Assembly: GCA_903824665.1 (NCBI GenBank)
Contig: CAIJXT010000019.1
Coordinates: 227,472 to 291,471, forward strand
DNA length: 64,000 nucleotides
Source: an uncultured Bacteroidota bacterium
GTDB lineage: Bacteria; Bacteroidota; Bacteroidia; Chitinophagales; Chitinophagaceae
Direction: 5' to 3'
Notes under the pieces: model-generated
Seen by the model: only the letters and a program-made list of their open reading frames with translations
Databases searched by the model: none
Told to the model about the DNA's origin: nothing
Part shown: in pieces, positions 45,935 to 55,819 of the stretch
Numbering within the stretch: position 1 is the stretch's first letter
Layout: every line of letters starts with the position of its first letter
Translations under genes and position numbers: made by a program

Positions 45935-47737
45935 CTAGAGCTTTGCTGTGATCTGCCTTACAATATTATCTGCAGTGATGGGTGTACCATCGTAGTTGAG
46001 CACAGACACCAGCTTCGCAGGATTCGCATCTAACTCTATCATCAGCAGGCTGCGCATTTGTGCGTCCCTGTTCTGATCGATCACAAATACGTGATCATGA
46101 GTATTGATAAAATCTTCCACCTGACTATTGAAAGGTAGCGCTTTGATACGGATTGCATCCATTTCTATTCCATCTCTGCGCAGCAGGTCCATGGCCTCTT
46201 CCGCAGCATACTGCGATGTACCATAAAAGAGTATTCCGTTCTTTTTGGGGTGTGCTCCCTGATACAATTGTGGTGCGGGCACATAACTTTTGGCGGTATT
46301 CCATTTTTTTATGAGCCGGTCCATGTTTCTGCGATACGCTCCACCATCCTCAGTATACACCGCATATTCGTCGCGCGAGGTTCCGCGGGTAAAAAACGCA
46401 CCCTTGGTGGGGTGAGTACCCGGATAGGTTCTGTAAGTTATGCCATCGTCGTCCACATCCAGATACCTGCCAAACCGTTGTATGGACTCGAGGTCTGCGG
46501 CGGTGAGCACTTTGCCACGCTTGTAGTCCCTGCTATCGTCCCACTTAAACGGTGGGGACACATGGTCATTCATTCCCAGATCCAGATCAGTCATAACAAT
46601 GATCGGTGTCTGTAACTGTTCTGCCAGATCAAAGGCATCGGCAGTCATTTCGAAACACTCCCTGGGTGTGGCAGGAAACAACAGCACATGCTTTGTGTCG
46701 CCATGCGAAGCATAGGCTGCCTCCATCACATCGCTTTGCTGCGTACGTGTAGGCATACCTGTTGATGGTCCTGTGCGCTGCACGTCTATCAGCACAGAAG
46801 GTATCTCTGCAAAATAGCCAAGCCCCAGAAACTCATTCATCAGCGATACTCCGGGACCACTTGTGGCGGTAAACGACCGCGCACCATTCCATCCGGCACC
46901 TATCACCATGCCTATCGCAGCCAGCTCATCTTCAGCCTGTACTATGGCCACATTACGCTTGCCGGTCTCTGGGTCTACCCTGAATTCGTCGGCATAGCTC
47001 ATAAATGCCTCTACTACCGATGTGGATGGGGTTATAGGGTACCACGCAGCCACCGTAGCTCCTCCGTATACGGCACCGAGTCCGCAGGCTGTGTTGCCGT
47101 CTATCATGATCGAGTCTCCCACCAGATCGCGGCGTGCTACCTGAATATCCAGCGGATAAGAAAAATTATTCTGAACGTATTCCACACCCATTTTCAGGGC
47201 TTTTATATTTGGTGGTATCAGCTTCTCCTTGCCCGGAAACTGTTCTGCGATCAGCAGCTCCAGTAGCGGAAACTCGATACCAAACAGGGCTGACAATGCG
47301 CCAACATAGATTATGTTTTTAAACAGCTGCCGCTGCCGGGGGTCTGTATACTCCCTATTGCACATTTCCATCAGCGGAATACCTAAGTAATGTATATCGT
47401 CGCGGATAAAATTGCTGTGCAGGGTTTTGGTACTGTCGTACAGGAAATACCCGCCTGTCTTCACAGCAGCAACATCACTGGCCATACTTTGCGGGTTCAT
47501 AGCCACCATCAGGTCTATGCCTTCACGCCTGCCGAGGTAGCCTTTTTCGCTGATGCGCACCTCGTACCATGTGGGCAAGCCCTGAATATTGGATGGAAAT
47601 ATGTTTTTGGGCGTTACGGGGATGCCCATGCGGAATATCGATTTCGTAAAGAGGAAGTTGGCACTGGCAGAGCCTGTTCCGTTAACATTCGCAAATCTTA
47701 CTACAAAGTCGTTTACCTTGCTGTTGTTTATTGACAT
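45935..47737 (-). CDS. korA: 2-oxoacid:ferredoxin oxidoreductase, fused gamma-alpha subunit
   Basis: A 600-residue subunit. Residues 1-190 are the gamma domain (VRFANVNGTGSASANFLFTKSIFRMG, GYFLYDSTK) and 200-600 the alpha domain (GNTACGLGAVYGGATVAAWYPITPSTSVVEAF, ATSGPGVSLMNEFLGLGYFAEIPSVLIDVQRTGPSTGMPTRTQQSD). This is the KorA arrangement, most often 2-oxoglutarate oxidation to succinyl-CoA with reduction of ferredoxin. The thiamine-binding beta subunit (KorB), which normally follows directly, is not here: the next gene downstream is convergent and encodes a MATE transporter. It must be encoded elsewhere. Confidence 0.93.
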   Translation of the reverse strand: MSINNSKVNDFVVRFANVNGTGSASANFLFTKSIFRMGIPVTPKNIFPSNIQGLPTWYEVRISEKGYLGRREGIDLMVAMNPQSMASDVAAVKTGGYFLYDSTKTLHSNFIRDDIHYLGIPLMEMCNREYTDPRQRQLFKNIIYVGALSALFGIEFPLLELLIAEQFPGKEKLIPPNIKALKMGVEYVQNNFSYPLDIQVARRDLVGDSIMIDGNTACGLGAVYGGATVAAWYPITPSTSVVEAFMSYADEFRVDPETGKRNVAIVQAEDELAAIGMVIGAGWNGARSFTATSGPGVSLMNEFLGLGYFAEIPSVLIDVQRTGPSTGMPTRTQQSDVMEAAYASHGDTKHVLLFPATPRECFEMTADAFDLAEQLQTPIIVMTDLDLGMNDHVSPPFKWDDSRDYKRGKVLTAADLESIQRFGRYLDVDDDGITYRTYPGTHPTKGAFFTRGTSRDEYAVYTEDGGAYRRNMDRLIKKWNTAKSYVPAPQLYQGAHPKKNGILFYGTSQYAAEEAMDLLRRDGIEMDAIRIKALPFNSQVEDFINTHDHVFVIDQNRDAQMRSLLMIELDANPAKLVSVLNYDGTPITADNIVRQITAKL

Positions 47738-48038
47738 AAATGCCCCTGATTTAGTATTGATCGGAAATGCAAAAACTGGTATTCGTATTGTCGTTATTCC
47801 ATCCTGCCTGTGGTGTATATGCCCATTCTGTTATCGCTCCGGCACAAAAATGTAAAATCTCCGGTAAGTAATATTAATAATTCCTGCTGAGAAAAGAAAA
47901 TAGCTTTAAAGAAATTTAAGATAACTGCCAGACCCAGAACAGAATAGCAGTAACAAACAGGCCTGCCTGTTGTTCAATGAGATAAGTACACAGACGATGC
48001 CTGGAACGAAAACTACCAGTAGTCAGCAATACTGCAAA
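47738..48038. other. Gene-free stretch upstream of the oxidoreductase gene
   Basis: About 300 bases between the start of the 2-oxoacid oxidoreductase gene (minus strand) and the stop of the MFS gene (minus strand). It should contain the promoter of the former, but no exact TAnnTTTG element was found. No hairpin, RNA or coding region stands out. Confidence 0.4.
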
Positions 48039-49331
48039 CTACTCTTCCATAAAATTGAGGTCTTTGCCAAAAGTCTCTTCTGTCATAAAAACGGCTGTGA
48101 TCGATACACTCATCACGATCACTCCGGTTACAGCTGCGGCATTGATATAACTGAGCGTAGGCTGCAGACTGGTAAAAAGCAGAATGATGAGCGGCAAAGA
48201 TCCGCGAACCATATTGGGCACCGTTGTAGCAGCAGTGGCCCTGAGATTGGTGCCAAAGTGCTCTGCTGCCATAGTGACAAACAATGCCCAGAAACCAGTA
48301 GCAAAACCCATGAGCATGCATATGGCATACATGGTACTGGCGGTGCCACCATGCTGAAAAAAGTACAGTGTAATGCTCAGCACGGTTAGCGAATAGAATA
48401 TGAACAGTGCTTTCTTGCGGCTGCCCAGCCAGTTGCTGATAAACCCAATTAACAAGTCTCCGATAGATATAGCAACATATGCAAGCATCACCGATTTGCC
48501 GGGGTCAACGGGTTCTTTAATACCGAAATGTTCGGCAAATTCCTTCGAAAAAGTAATCAACACACCGATCACATACCAGGTAGGCAAACCCACTAATATC
48601 GCCAGAATATACTTCCTGAAACGTTTAGCATTGTTGAAAAACATGAGAAAATTACCCTTCTGCACATTGGCATGCTGAATGCTCTTGTACATGCCCGACT
48701 CAAACACACTCACGCGCAACAACAACAGCATGAGCCCCAGGCCACCACCTATGAAATAACAAATGCGCCAATCGTAAGACGAGGCAACCATTTCGGCCGA
48801 CCATCTGCTCAGGCCGCTGTTGCCCTGCGAAAGCCACTCAAAAGAATGAGCTACAAAGTATGCCGCCACAGCACCTGTGAGCCCAATACCCGCTACAATA
48901 GATGTTGCCTTACCCCTGTTTTCTTTGGAAATCAGCTCGCTCACGAGGGTGATACCTGCACCCAACTCGCCTGCCAGACCTACACCGGCTATGAATCGCG
49001 CCAATGCATACTGGTTGACGGTATGCACAAAACCATTGGCGATATTGGCGAGCGAATAGAGTACTATCGATCCAAACAGGACACTCAACCGTCCTTTTTT
49101 ATCGCCCAGCACACCCCATAAAATCCCGCCAATCAACAAACCATACATCTGAATGCTGATAATAAATTTGCCCTCAGTATCTATCAACGCATCTGAAAGC
49201 CCCAGCGCACGGAGGCTTTTTACGCGTATAATACTGAACAGGAGCAGATCGTAAATATCTACGAAATACCCCAGTGCCGCTACGATTACGGGAATGCTGA
49301 AAAGGCCTAAAGATTTGTGCTGCTTGGTCAT
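48039..49331 (-). CDS. MFS transporter
   Basis: A 430-residue, 12-helix carrier from the ATG 49331; the 15 codons upstream in frame are not family-like. The loop 2-3 signature is GDKKGRLSVLFG, and helix 4-5 has RFIAGVGLAGELGAGITLVSELISKENRGKA, as in the metabolite:H+ symporter and sugar porter branches. A large cytoplasmic insert separates helices 6 and 7. The substrate is unknown; organic acids are typical for that branch. Confidence 0.9.
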   Translation of the reverse strand: MTKQHKSLGLFSIPVIVAALGYFVDIYDLLLFSIIRVKSLRALGLSDALIDTEGKFIISIQMYGLLIGGILWGVLGDKKGRLSVLFGSIVLYSLANIANGFVHTVNQYALARFIAGVGLAGELGAGITLVSELISKENRGKATSIVAGIGLTGAVAAYFVAHSFEWLSQGNSGLSRWSAEMVASSYDWRICYFIGGGLGLMLLLLRVSVFESGMYKSIQHANVQKGNFLMFFNNAKRFRKYILAILVGLPTWYVIGVLITFSKEFAEHFGIKEPVDPGKSVMLAYVAISIGDLLIGFISNWLGSRKKALFIFYSLTVLSITLYFFQHGGTASTMYAICMLMGFATGFWALFVTMAAEHFGTNLRATAATTVPNMVRGSLPLIILLFTSLQPTLSYINAAAVTGVIVMSVSITAVFMTEETFGKDLNFMEE

Positions 49332-49433
49332 GTATTGGCAATAGTACAATAATATGCTATTACGTGCAATAACCAAATTAGAGGTACCCAGTCTGTTTTA
49401 ACGACAATAGAAAAAATCTTCGGGCAGATACAA

Positions 49434-50099
49434 TCAGGAAGCTTTCACTTCTTTCTTCCTGCCGAAAAACATTTTGAACAGTACCGGACCGGTAGTGACA
49501 AGAATGATGATGATGACAATTTTTTCCAGATTAGCCTTCACCCAGGGAATCTCGCCCAGCAAGTACCCGGCCATGATCATACTGATCACCCATGCCAGGC
49601 AGCCTATGATATTGAACTTCACAAATTTCTTGTAGTCCATCTCGGCCATGCCGCCCACTATCGGCGCAAAGGTGCGAACGATAGGCAGGAAACGCGCGAG
49701 CAATATTGCAGCACCACCCTTCTTTTCGTAAAAATCGTGTGCCTGTACAAGATGTTTCTTCTTAAATATCCACGAATCGGGCCGCTTCATCAGTAAATGA
49801 CCCGACTTCTTGCCAAACCAGTAACCTACGAAATTCCCCAACACCCCTGCAATACTTATCAGCGTTATCCAGTATACAAGATTCGCAATAGTATTACCGA
49901 AAGGAGACATAGTGTTGGCAATTGCGATACCGGTAACAAAAAGCAAGGAATCGCCTGGCAGGAAAAAACCAACGAACAGCCCTGTTTCGGCAAAAATGAT
50001 GAACATAACCAGGTACAAACCACCATGATCGGTAATCCAGTTCATTAATTTGTCCGGGTCGGCGAGGAGCGTCTTCAGTATCTCTAAAATGTCGTGCAT
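49434..50099 (-). CDS. DedA-family membrane protein
   Basis: A 221-residue protein from the ATG 50099 (MHDILEILKTLL). Family motifs: FAETGLFVGFFLPGDSLLFVTG and the re-entrant loop LLARFLPIVRTFAPIVGGMAEM with its conserved Arg, Thr and Pro. DedA proteins belong to the SNARE-associated/VTT group, some of which recycle undecaprenyl phosphate or flip phospholipids. It follows tsaE by 118 bases on the same strand. Confidence 0.93.
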   Translation of the reverse strand: MHDILEILKTLLADPDKLMNWITDHGGLYLVMFIIFAETGLFVGFFLPGDSLLFVTGIAIANTMSPFGNTIANLVYWITLISIAGVLGNFVGYWFGKKSGHLLMKRPDSWIFKKKHLVQAHDFYEKKGGAAILLARFLPIVRTFAPIVGGMAEMDYKKFVKFNIIGCLAWVISMIMAGYLLGEIPWVKANLEKIVIIIILVTTGPVLFKMFFGRKKEVKAS

Positions 50100-50217
50100 A
50101 AAATCAATCTTCGGGCGGTGAAAGTAATAAAAAGTTTGCAGTTTACCCGTAAGCAGCGGCAGCTTAGGGTTTTCAATGCCACCGGTTGTCAGTAAACCGC
50201 GACTCAATACCCTGGTT

Positions 50218-50664
50218 TCACACTTGATTCACGATCATCGACCGATCTTCGGGGCCGGTAGTACTGATGAACACCGCCAGATAAGGCGACCGCAGCAAGT
50301 CCTGCGCTTTTTCGGGCCACTCTACAAAACAATAAGCAGCTCCCGCCCGGGCCTGATCCAGACAATCTTCCATCCCGGCATTTATTGCTTCAGAGGTATC
50401 ACGCAGGCGGTACCAATCCAGATGAAAAATCACGTCTTCTCCTCCATCGGCGGCAAACCCATACTGGTTTATGAGCGCAAATGTCGGACTGCTAACAGCA
50501 TCCTCTACATGCAGATGATTGCACAAACTGCTGATAAATGTCGTCTTTCCGGCGCCGAGGTCTCCGGAAAAAGTTATTATCCTGAAATCCTTTGCCACCT
50601 CCCAAAACCGGCCTGCAGCAACATCAATAGTATCCAACGAATAAGAAATATCTAATAATTGCAT
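50218..50664 (-). CDS. tsaE: tRNA N6-threonylcarbamoyladenosine synthesis ATPase TsaE
   Basis: A 148-residue P-loop ATPase: Walker A GDLGAGKTT (34-42), SSPTFALINQY (58-68, switch-like), FHLDWYRL and CFVEWPEKA. With TsaB and TsaD it puts the t6A37 modification on ANN-decoding tRNAs. Length is normal. No other tsa gene is nearby. Confidence 0.95.
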   Translation of the reverse strand: MQLLDISYSLDTIDVAAGRFWEVAKDFRIITFSGDLGAGKTTFISSLCNHLHVEDAVSSPTFALINQYGFAADGGEDVIFHLDWYRLRDTSEAINAGMEDCLDQARAGAAYCFVEWPEKAQDLLRSPYLAVFISTTGPEDRSMIVNQV

Positions 50665-50728
50665 GATTAACAGTACCTAAAGTAACACTGAAAAAAATAA
50701 TAAAGACTTAAAACTTTTTAACATTTTT

Positions 50729-50758
50729 TTTGAAGCAGCACAAAAATATTTACCTTGC
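50729..50758 (+). promoter_or_regulatory. Candidate promoter of the first metalloprotease gene
   Basis: TTTG at 50729-50732, an 18-base spacer, then TACCTTGC at 50751-50758, close to the Bacteroidota pattern TTTG-N19-TAnnTTTG. It predicts a leader of about 100 bases before the ATG at 50866. Confidence 0.45.
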
Positions 50759-50865
50759 AGGTATCACTTTGCGTATTAAACATATAAATCTACTGAAAAA
50801 ACAAACCCGGACACCAGACTAACCTGAAGTTAATAAGCTCATTTTTTAAACCAATAAAGTAAACA

Positions 50866-53208
50866 ATGAAAAAACTTTGTACCAAATTATTCTTTTGTCT
50901 TGCAGTACTATTTTCAGTTAACGCACAAGCGGGAAACTTCTGGCATCAGGTTGATGCCGGCAGAGCTCCCAAAAACATCCAGTGGCAACATCCTGAGCAT
51001 TTCCTGGTTTTCACAATGGATGAGGCAACACTCAAATTGCTCATGTGGAACTTATCTGAAGACCCCAACGAAGGTATGATCGTTGCGTTGCCGATGCCTG
51101 ACGGTAGTTTTCGCGATTTCAAGGTTTGGCAAACACCCATGATGCCAGGCTCGTTGGCTCAGAAATATCCTGATATCCGCACGTTTACAGGCGAAGCACT
51201 GGATGACAGGATGGTTACCGCAAAGCTGGACTTCACATGCTACGGCTTTAGTGCCATGATTTACGATGGCGAAAACACATCATTCATTGATCCCTACGAT
51301 AACTACCATGACGGTTTCTACATGGTGCACTATAAGCGTGATGAAACCAAACCTGTACACCAGCGTATGGAGTGCATGGTAAAAGACAATGACGACCAGG
51401 AAGCAGGCGGAACACCAATGATTACAGCAGGCACAAAACTTCCGGCAATGGCTGCCAAAACCGTTAATGGTCATACCCTGCGCACTTACCGTTTAGCGCT
51501 GTGTGCCAACAACTACTACTGCCAGGCTGCTACCGGCTTGAGCGCTCCCACCATCGCACAGGCATTTGCCAAAATGACAACCACAATGAATAGGGTAAAC
51601 GGCGTATACAACAGGGAATTTGCAGTGCAAATGAACTTCATAGCCAACGAAGACACATTGATCTGGACACAACCAACCGGAACAATAAATGGCGCCGATC
51701 CTTTCCATGCAGATAACGCCAATGGCGCCAACTGCCTGGGTATCAACAGAACTACCTGCCAAAACCGCATTGGAAATACCAACTTTGATTGTGGTCACGT
51801 TTTCACTACCGGTGGTGGCGGCATATCTGGCTTAGGTATTGTTTGCAACAACACGAGCGGCCAGCACAAGGCGCGCAGCGTCACCGGTCTGCCATCACCT
51901 GTTGGCGATGGTTTTGACATCGACTATGTAGCACATGAAATGGGACACCAGTTCGGTTCCAACCACACCTTCAATAATAACGCAGATGGCAGCTGCAGTG
52001 GCAATGCTTCCAACAACTATGCATACGAGCCGGGTAGTGGCAGCACCATTCTTGCCTATGCAGGTATCTGCGCCGCCGATAATATTCAACCGCACAGCGA
52101 TGCTTATTTCCACGCTTCCAGCCTTGTACAGATACAGTCTAAACTGGCTGGTTCTCAGGATGTATGCGCGGCGAAAACCACAACCACCAACAAACTGGTT
52201 TACATAGACCCGTTCTCTGCTTCGTACAAAATACCCTACAAAACACCGTTCGAACTCATTGCACCAACAGCCATCGATTCAGCTTCAGATACGGTGATTT
52301 CTTATTGCTGGGAACAATGGAACCGTGGAGATTTTGGCAACAAATTGCAGCAGACCTTCTTCAGAGGTCCTATCTTCCGTTCGTTCAATCCACGGTCCTA
52401 CGACCCTATTAGAATCTTCCCCAAACTCAGCATGGTACTCTCCGGCAACCTTGTAAGTGTAACTACCAGTGGCAATATGGGCGAAAAAGCACCCGATACC
52501 ACCCGGTTCCTTACCTTCAAACTGACGCTACGCAATATGCATACCGGCTATGGTAGCTTCCTTTTCCCTGACGACACCATACACGTAGATGCGATCAGCA
52601 CAGGCGCTGCCAACGGCTATTCAGGTTTCAAGGTCACCAGTCAGAATGTATTCAGTATTTCGTACACTGGTGGCAGTGCCGAAACCATAACCTGGGATGT
52701 AGCAGGTACCGATGCTGCACCCGTGAGCTGTGCAAATGTGAAGATCTTTATGTCTACCGACGGCGGCAACACATGGCCTTATACAGTGGGCACTTTCCCC
52801 AACAATGGTAGTGCTGCCATTACTGTTCCCAATCCACCTGCAACCAGCAACATTGTGCGCTTCAAGGTGAAAGGTGATGGCAATATATTTTTCAATGTAA
52901 ACCTGAAAAACATTACCGTTACCCACAACCCTTCAGCATCGTCAGGAGTAGCACCGGCTGCGGCGTCCCTTTCCGGCGCTGTGAGAGTGTTCCCGGTACC
53001 TGCCCGCGACCTGCTGCACATCAGCATACAATACACAGGTACGGTAACTGCTGCCATTTACAATGCCACCGGGCAACTGGTTTGGACCGGCATAGCAGGC
53101 ACCAATACAGAGATAGCCGTTGGCACCTGGGCGCGTGGTGTATACCATGTTCGTTTTGCTGACGTAACAAATGGCCAGATGACCGCCAAAACGATCATCC
53201 TGGAGTAG
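50866..53208 (+). CDS. Secreted M12B-like zinc metalloprotease with T9SS tail, first of three
   Basis: A 780-residue exported protease. Signal peptide 1-22 (cleavage after AQA), then a reprolysin-type propeptide (about 23-200, with FRDFKVWQTPMMP, DIRTFTGEA, GFSAMIYDGENT). The catalytic domain starts near 203 and has HEMGHQFGSNH (357-367), the HExxHxxGxxH metzincin zinc site. The expected Met-turn (IMAYAG in its two neighbours) reads ILAYAG, Leu396. Beta-sandwich domains follow (GGSAETITWDVAG; GNIFFNVNLKNITV), and the last 75 residues (RVFPVPARDLLHI to MTAKTIILE) are a T9SS type A sorting domain. It probably matures outside the cell and degrades protein. Tandem with two paralogues. Confidence 0.92.
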   Translation: MKKLCTKLFFCLAVLFSVNAQAGNFWHQVDAGRAPKNIQWQHPEHFLVFTMDEATLKLLMWNLSEDPNEGMIVALPMPDGSFRDFKVWQTPMMPGSLAQKYPDIRTFTGEALDDRMVTAKLDFTCYGFSAMIYDGENTSFIDPYDNYHDGFYMVHYKRDETKPVHQRMECMVKDNDDQEAGGTPMITAGTKLPAMAAKTVNGHTLRTYRLALCANNYYCQAATGLSAPTIAQAFAKMTTTMNRVNGVYNREFAVQMNFIANEDTLIWTQPTGTINGADPFHADNANGANCLGINRTTCQNRIGNTNFDCGHVFTTGGGGISGLGIVCNNTSGQHKARSVTGLPSPVGDGFDIDYVAHEMGHQFGSNHTFNNNADGSCSGNASNNYAYEPGSGSTILAYAGICAADNIQPHSDAYFHASSLVQIQSKLAGSQDVCAAKTTTTNKLVYIDPFSASYKIPYKTPFELIAPTAIDSASDTVISYCWEQWNRGDFGNKLQQTFFRGPIFRSFNPRSYDPIRIFPKLSMVLSGNLVSVTTSGNMGEKAPDTTRFLTFKLTLRNMHTGYGSFLFPDDTIHVDAISTGAANGYSGFKVTSQNVFSISYTGGSAETITWDVAGTDAAPVSCANVKIFMSTDGGNTWPYTVGTFPNNGSAAITVPNPPATSNIVRFKVKGDGNIFFNVNLKNITVTHNPSASSGVAPAAASLSGAVRVFPVPARDLLHISIQYTGTVTAAIYNATGQLVWTGIAGTNTEIAVGTWARGVYHVRFADVTNGQMTAKTIILE

Positions 53209-53233
53209 TATCTTCCTTATATCTTCAACCACG

Positions 53234-53263
53234 AAATGGCTGCCGATTTCACGGCAGCCATTT
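53234..53263 (+). terminator. Terminator after the first metalloprotease gene
   Basis: AAATGGCTGCCG (53234-53245) and CGGCAGCCATTT (53252-53263) form a perfect 12-bp stem with loop ATTTCA, 25 bases after the stop codon. It shows that the three protease genes are not one simple transcript. Confidence 0.85.
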
Positions 53264-53414
53264 TCAGATACTTCAATTTGCGGCGATGTCTGCTACCAAA
53301 GTAAGGGATGAACATATGGTTTTACGGTCCGAAATCCGTAATTTTAACTTTTACCATTTGTAGAAACGCCCGGCTTGCTAAGGGCGGTGTTGATTACTTG
53401 TATACAAAACCAAA

Positions 53415-55709
53415 ATGATGAAGCAGATTTTTGTCAAACTGGCTTTATGCGCCGGTTTAATCGTTACCCCTTATTTGTCTATGGCATCGGGCCCTTGGGC
53501 CGAAGTGAATCCGGCCAAAGCACCGGCACAGTTACAACTCATACATCCGCGGCTGTTTAAAGTATATACGCTGAATGAGACTGTACTGCGTATGAAGATG
53601 TGGAACCTGCCCGGCAGTCCTGATGCGGCAGAGATCATTTCGCTGCCTATGCCAGACGGCAGCACCCGCGACTTCAGGGTATGGGAAACACCTATGATGC
53701 CACAAGATCTGGCCAGCCGCTACCCCGATATCAGAACATTTACCGGTACGGCAGTTGACGACCCCACAGTAGGTGCAAAACTGGACTTTACGGTTTACGG
53801 TTTTCATGCTATGGTTTTTGACGGCGAAAACACTGCATTCATCGATCCGTTCGATAATTTCCACGATGGCTATTACATGTCCTATTACAAAAAAGATCTC
53901 GACAGGCCAGCCAGCCAACGTATGATATGCCAGCACCACAGCGGCATAGAGCAAGACCCCGGTGGAGATGCGATGATGACGACTGAAACAGGCTTGCCGA
54001 AGCTGGCCCAGAAAACCGTCAATGGCTACGACCTGCGTACATACCGCCTTGCTTTGTCTTGCTCCAATCAATACGCAAGTGTAGCAACGGGCATACCTTC
54101 GCCTACCAAGCCACAGGTGCTCAGCAAAATGACCACCACCATGAACAGGGTGAATGGCGTATACGAGCGCGAATACTCCGTTCGCATGGCATTTGTTTCG
54201 GGTCAGGACGCGCTTATTTTCAATACTGCTGCCGGCGATCCGTTTAATAGCATCAACAGCAATCCCGGTAGTTGCCTGACCACCAATCAATCGCAATGCA
54301 ATTCATTGATCGGTAGTGGCAACTACGATATCGGACACGTATTCACCACCGGATCAGGCGGCCTGGCTACACTGGGCTGTGTATGTACCTTCATGAAAGC
54401 GCAGGGAACTACCGGCAGCCCGGGACCCGTGGGCGATGCTTTCGATCTGGACTATGTGGCGCACGAAATGGGCCACCAGTTTGGTTCTGACCACACATTC
54501 AACAATGGCTCCAGCGGCAGTTGCGGCGGCGGCAATGCAGAGTCCACTATGGCTTATGAGCCCGGCAGTGGATCTACCATTATGGCTTATGCAGGCATTT
54601 GCGCTCCAGACAACGTACAGCCACACAGCGATGCGTATTTCCACTCTGCGAGCGTGGTTAAAATACTTGCATTTATCAGCGGCACCGGCGACTGCGCTGC
54701 AAAAACCGCTACCGGCAACAAGCTGGTAAGGTACAATGCATTCACCCCTACTTCGTACAAAATCCCTTACATGACCCCGTTTGAGCTTACAGCGCCGGTG
54801 GCCATAGATTCTATGAGCGACTCTGTGGTACTCTATTGCTGGGAGCAGATGGATCTGGGAAGTTTCGGTTCGTCGTTCACTGGCACAACCAGCGCTGGTC
54901 CTATTTTCAGGAGCATTGTGCCTTCCAAGTCACAGACACGTGTGTTCCCCAAAATAGCCAGTGTGCTGCTGGGCAATCTCAATACACAGTATGAGAAAGC
55001 ACCAACAGTAGCCCGGGACCTGAAATTCCGGTGCCTGTTCCGCAATATCCGCAACAACAAGGGCTGCATCACAATCCCCGATGAAACGTTAACCATTTCG
55101 GCATCAACCACTCCTACAGGTGCAGGCTTTAAAGTTACCAGCCAGAACAGCAGCACTACATCCTACGCAGGTGGAAGCACACAAACCGTGACCTGGGATG
55201 TTGTAAACACAACTGCAGCGCCGGTAAGCACTGCGAATGTAGACATCTGGATGTCGACCAACGGCGGCAATGCATGGCAATACTTAGTTGGCACATTCCC
55301 CAACACAGGCACTGCCAGCATTACTGTACCCAACCCTCCGGCAAATACATCTTCTGCCCGTATAAAAGTGAAGGGCTCCGGCAATGTGTTCTTCAATGTA
55401 AACTCCACCAACTTCCAGGTAACTTACACATCGACTATTCCGGTTACACCCAATGGTATAACACCTGCTCCGGTAGTGGCCAATGACATAAAAGTATTCC
55501 CGGTACCTGCCGACAATGTGCTCTACATTACCAGCACCAATGCGGTCAATGCTGCTGCATACAATGTTATGGGACAGCGTATGTGGGAAGGAACAGTTAA
55601 TGCGGCTGCAGAGATCAATGTATCTGCCTGGGCTAAAGGAATATACTATATCCGCTTTACCGATGCTGCCCATGGTACACTGTCTGTAAAACAGGTAGTG
55701 ATACAATAA
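53415..55709 (+). CDS. Secreted M12B-like zinc metalloprotease with T9SS tail, second of three
   Basis: A 764-residue paralogue; Met1 or Met2 may be the start. Signal peptide to about 24 (SMA), propeptide (TRDFRVWETPMMP, DIRTFTGTAVDD, GFHAMVFDGENTAFIDP), catalytic domain with HEMGHQFGSDH (His350, Glu351, His354, His360) and a normal Met-turn IMAYAG. Cysteines in the catalytic domain (SCSNQYA, GSCLTTNQSQC, GCVC) suggest disulfides and an extracellular life. Beta domains (GGSTQTVTWDV; GNVFFNVNSTNFQV) lead to the T9SS type A tail (KVFPVPADNVLYI to LSVKQVVIQ). It is closest in sequence to the first copy. Confidence 0.92.
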   Translation: MMKQIFVKLALCAGLIVTPYLSMASGPWAEVNPAKAPAQLQLIHPRLFKVYTLNETVLRMKMWNLPGSPDAAEIISLPMPDGSTRDFRVWETPMMPQDLASRYPDIRTFTGTAVDDPTVGAKLDFTVYGFHAMVFDGENTAFIDPFDNFHDGYYMSYYKKDLDRPASQRMICQHHSGIEQDPGGDAMMTTETGLPKLAQKTVNGYDLRTYRLALSCSNQYASVATGIPSPTKPQVLSKMTTTMNRVNGVYEREYSVRMAFVSGQDALIFNTAAGDPFNSINSNPGSCLTTNQSQCNSLIGSGNYDIGHVFTTGSGGLATLGCVCTFMKAQGTTGSPGPVGDAFDLDYVAHEMGHQFGSDHTFNNGSSGSCGGGNAESTMAYEPGSGSTIMAYAGICAPDNVQPHSDAYFHSASVVKILAFISGTGDCAAKTATGNKLVRYNAFTPTSYKIPYMTPFELTAPVAIDSMSDSVVLYCWEQMDLGSFGSSFTGTTSAGPIFRSIVPSKSQTRVFPKIASVLLGNLNTQYEKAPTVARDLKFRCLFRNIRNNKGCITIPDETLTISASTTPTGAGFKVTSQNSSTTSYAGGSTQTVTWDVVNTTAAPVSTANVDIWMSTNGGNAWQYLVGTFPNTGTASITVPNPPANTSSARIKVKGSGNVFFNVNSTNFQVTYTSTIPVTPNGITPAPVVANDIKVFPVPADNVLYITSTNAVNAAAYNVMGQRMWEGTVNAAAEINVSAWAKGIYYIRFTDAAHGTLSVKQVVIQ

Positions 55710-55726
55710 ATCAGTATCCTGCAACG

Positions 55727-55763
55727 AAAATCGCATGGTGTGGTACAAACATCATGCGATTTT
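55727..55763 (+). terminator. Terminator after the second metalloprotease gene
   Basis: AAAATCGCATG (55727-55737) pairs with CATGCGATTTT (55753-55763) across a 15-base loop and runs into further T. It lies 17 bases after the stop codon. An in-frame ATG of the next gene at 55754 falls inside this hairpin, which argues that translation of that gene starts later. Confidence 0.8.
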
Positions 55764-55765
55764 TT

Positions 55766-55773
55766 TATCTTTG
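55766..55773 (+). promoter_or_regulatory. -7 promoter element of the third metalloprotease gene
   Basis: TATCTTTG matches TAnnTTTG exactly, directly after the terminator and 46 bases before the ATG at 55820. It supports separate transcription of the third copy. Confidence 0.55.
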
Positions 55774-55819
55774 TCTGATTCACTTTGCACCAATTGCTAC
55801 AAGAGTTGACTCCCTGCTG

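Noticed and set aside
55754-55819. Longer N-terminus of the third metalloprotease from the ATG at 55754
   Set aside because: That ATG sits inside the terminator hairpin of the preceding gene and upstream of the -7 element. The ATG at 55820 gives a normal signal peptide.
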